Part shown: piece after piece, positions 62,047 through 64,000 of the stretch
How positions within the stretch are numbered: the first letter of the stretch is position 1
Layout: the number at the start of each line of letters is the position of its first letter
Source: Spirometra erinaceieuropaei
Taxonomy: Eukaryota; Platyhelminthes; Cestoda; Diphyllobothriidea; Diphyllobothriidae
Assembly: GCA_902702965.1 (NCBI GenBank)
Contig: CACRXP010000157.1
Coordinates: 467,589 to 531,588 of the forward strand
Length of the DNA: 64,000 nt
Direction of reading: 5' to 3'
Made by a program: the position numbers and the translations under genes
Notes under the pieces: generated by a model
The model's input: only the letters and a program-made list of their open reading frames with translations
What the model was told of the DNA's origin: nothing
Databases searched by the model: none

Positions 62047-62244
62047 AACCCATCAGTTTATGCAGTTAGAAGCCTTTGAAGACTTATTGCATTTTCGTGA
62101 AAAACGTATTACTCACTTGGATCACATGATTCTTCTCGAGGCCGGTCTAGGTACTGGCACATGTTGCCAACCATTCACAGTCAAATTATACGCCATGGAA
62201 GCTGCCCGTATAGCCAGATAATCGAATCCTTTTCCGAAGAGCCC

Positions 62245-62550
62245 CTACCTTATTACGCGCTGCTGTGCGGGCTGTTGGAGGGACTCGAGTGAGAGCCCCA
62301 AGGCGCAACGCGACGAATGTGTTCTGTAGAGTGATCGGCAAGTGTCCTTCTGCCATTGTATATACCTGGTCGCAATTGACAGGACAACGAGCCCGTGGCT
62401 CAGGGGCTAACGACGCTGAACTTCTGACGAACACGTCGCGGGATCGGCGTTGCACACCTCGGGGTCCGGGATGGCTGACCGATGATGGCTAATGAGCCAG
62501 AAATGACCATTCCAGTCCCCCTTGTCTTTGTCGGCAATGCTATTGTGCGT
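62245..62550 (+). mobile_element. SINE family 1 copy, sense orientation
   Basis: GAGCCCGTGGCTCAGGGGCT (A-box region, 62390-62409) and GTCGCGGGATCGGCG (B-box region, 62435-62449) are followed by AGCCAGAAATGACCATTCC and TTGTCTTTGTCGGCAATGC. Upstream are GCGCTGCTGTGCGGGCTGTT and GAGAGCCC. This copy shows the promoter and body in reading order. Confidence 0.7.
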
Positions 62551-62631
62551 ACTAGATAGAAACTATATGCAGAGAACCAAACCCACAAATAACATGGCTG
62601 TTCGATCGCTGGAGCCATTCCTTGATGCGTC

Positions 62632-62670
62632 TGGGCTCCCGAACTCATAGGGGAGTCTATCGTCAGAGAT
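62632..62670 (-). repeat. Decayed hammerhead-like motif
   Basis: On the minus strand CTGACGATAGACTC is followed by GAGTTCGGGAGCCCAGACGC. CTGACGA is kept, but GAAA is lost. It is a distant relative of the motif at 3494-3557. Confidence 0.3.
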
Positions 62671-62699
62671 AAAAGTGGCAACAGAACTAGCAACATTTA

Positions 62700-64000
62700 T
62701 AGGGGGGCATCAGCCAATCATACACCAAAAACGCCTGCCCGGAGGTGACTGCGTAGAGCTCGTTTGGCGGTGTCAGATCGATATATCAGTTGACTAAGTC
62801 CTCAATGTAGACCCAGGTTTCAATCAATTTGCAGCTCACTTAACAATCACGCGAATTAACATCTACTAACAGAGGCAAGTGGTTGTGAGGGCAAACATAA
62901 TTTGGCGGATCGTTGCGAAATGGCAGATGCAAAGGTATCGTGTAACTTCTTAAAAATTCGCGCATGAGTGCTGCGGATATTTTGACATTATATCGCATCA
63001 TCATATCTTTTAAAACCGACCCACAGCAGGGCTATCATTTATAGCCAGAATCCCATAACCACGGGTGGATTTTGCTGCGCGAGGTACCTCCAAGGAAGTT
63101 CTAAATACGACCTCATAATCCGCGGCAATGAATCCTCCCTTAAACTCAAGAAGAATGTTGACAGATTGGGGCAGGGTCGGCTACTACTGAATTGATTTTC
63201 ACAACTCTAAATTATATGGAGATAGCCGCCGAAACAGAAACTGGGATCTACGCTCTCGGCTGACTTTGCTGACGTTGGGATCGTGCTCCAACAATAGGAA
63301 TTTAATAACATTCTCTGTGTAGGATTCAATAACGACAATTACGAGAATTCCTGTAACTAGTTGGAGCACCTTTTAGGCGTGTGGAGTGCGTCAATCTGGA
63401 AAATACCAAAAACGCCAATCAAAAATGGATCAGCGAGGACCTATGCTGGAGCCTTAACACGTTGAAGGGATAGTTCTGTGCTTCTGATGAGCAAAATCAT
63501 ATACTTAATGGTTTATCATCGTGACAGAACAGGTACTACCGCAGTCATTTCCTCGGAAATTAAACGCGGCGAGACAAACCCACGTACTCGTCCTTGTACA
63601 TAAATTCCATTCAGTGGGGGTTGCTTCTCCTGGACCTCGTCGGCAACCTCTACGTGAGTAAAATGAAAAATATTCTTTTTTTAAATATTATGCTTCTGGC
63701 ACTCAGAAGCCTACCTCAACCTAAATATCCACTTTCGTCGTCAGACAGCGCGTCTGACGGCATTCTCCCAAGAGTTAGGCAAAATGCCAGGAATGTCTCC
63801 GTGTGGATAAACGTCATGTGACTGCAACAAGGCCAGCAGAAAAAATCGTGTTATGTATAGTTCAACCCGTAATCTCACTCTCAAGTGTTGCTTGTTTTTT
63901 CGTCTTGTGCCATTCACAAATTGAGGGACGAAAAACTATTTTTTTAACTTGTTGGGAACATGTGACCATCTGGCAGTCGTGCAGAAAAGTAGTTTCAGTA
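62700..64000. other. Right edge: no gene seen apart from the doubtful 39-bp exon
   Basis: No further LamG or EGF exon is evident after 62046. The small candidate at 63615-63653 is the only sequence with splice-like borders and LamG-like residues. Confidence 0.35.
63615..63653 (+). CDS. Possible 39-bp exon near right edge
   Basis: A candidate acceptor (TTCCATTCAG ending at 63614) and a good donor (GTGAGT at 63654) enclose 13 codons reading WGLLLLDLVGNLY, phase 0-0. The string resembles a LamG 'G.ll...l..G.l' strand. The acceptor is poor in pyrimidines, the exon is very small and exon 21 already has a stop, so this is only a suggestion. It could belong to an alternative 3' end or be chance. 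Confidence 0.15.

Overview
This is eukaryotic genomic DNA: an intron-rich stretch of one large plus-strand gene, with its introns full of decayed transposable elements. The combination of a LamG/EGF protein, long repeat-filled introns, an ISXO2-type (Merlin-like) DDE transposase remnant, GIY-YIG Penelope-like elements with hammerhead-like motifs and tRNA-derived SINEs fits an invertebrate, most likely a parasitic flatworm. A large-genome tapeworm is my inference, because nothing in the window names the species. No complete RNA gene, CRISPR array, operon or bacterial or phage signal was seen.

Gene. I can join 21 exons between 10388 and 62046 with GT/AG borders and intron phases that agree at every junction. 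Together they encode about 2,363 residues of a neurexin/CNTNAP/axotactin-like extracellular protein. Its 5' end lies upstream of the window. The order is: weak LamG-like N-terminal region (10388-15200), LamG (end of 14798-15519 to 22117), LamG (25838-31488), degenerate EGF-like Cys module (31590-31810), two LamG domains (31906-38795), 22 EGF repeats in a single 2,487-bp exon (40100-42586), LamG (44469 to about 47900), one EGF (in 47794-48024), and a final LamG (49374-62046) that runs into an in-frame TAA. No membrane segment is encoded, so this form would be secreted unless further exons follow.

Region by region. 1-10387: no exon; Penelope-like (PLE) 3' ends, a hammerhead-like motif, a fold-back fragment, telomere-like repeats and a SINE. 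10388-26160: exons 1-5, with a Merlin-type deletion element, a PLE reverse-transcriptase fragment, a fold-back element, a SINE dimer with target duplication and a Tc1/mariner pseudogene between them. 26161-30988: inverted PLE ends and SINEs. 30989-38795: exons 6-13, with a TIR element carrying a 123-bp tandem array and a (CTA)n tract. 40100-49549: the EGF exon and exons 15-19. 49550-64000: fold-back elements, a GIY-YIG fragment between 80-bp inverted arms, exon 20, a very long intron, exon 21 and a possible small exon near the right edge.

Most promising leads: the single-exon expansion of 22 neurexin-type EGF repeats with homogenised units, the hammerhead-like ribozyme family, and two element architectures (TIRs around tandem repeats, inverted arms around a GIY-YIG endonuclease).
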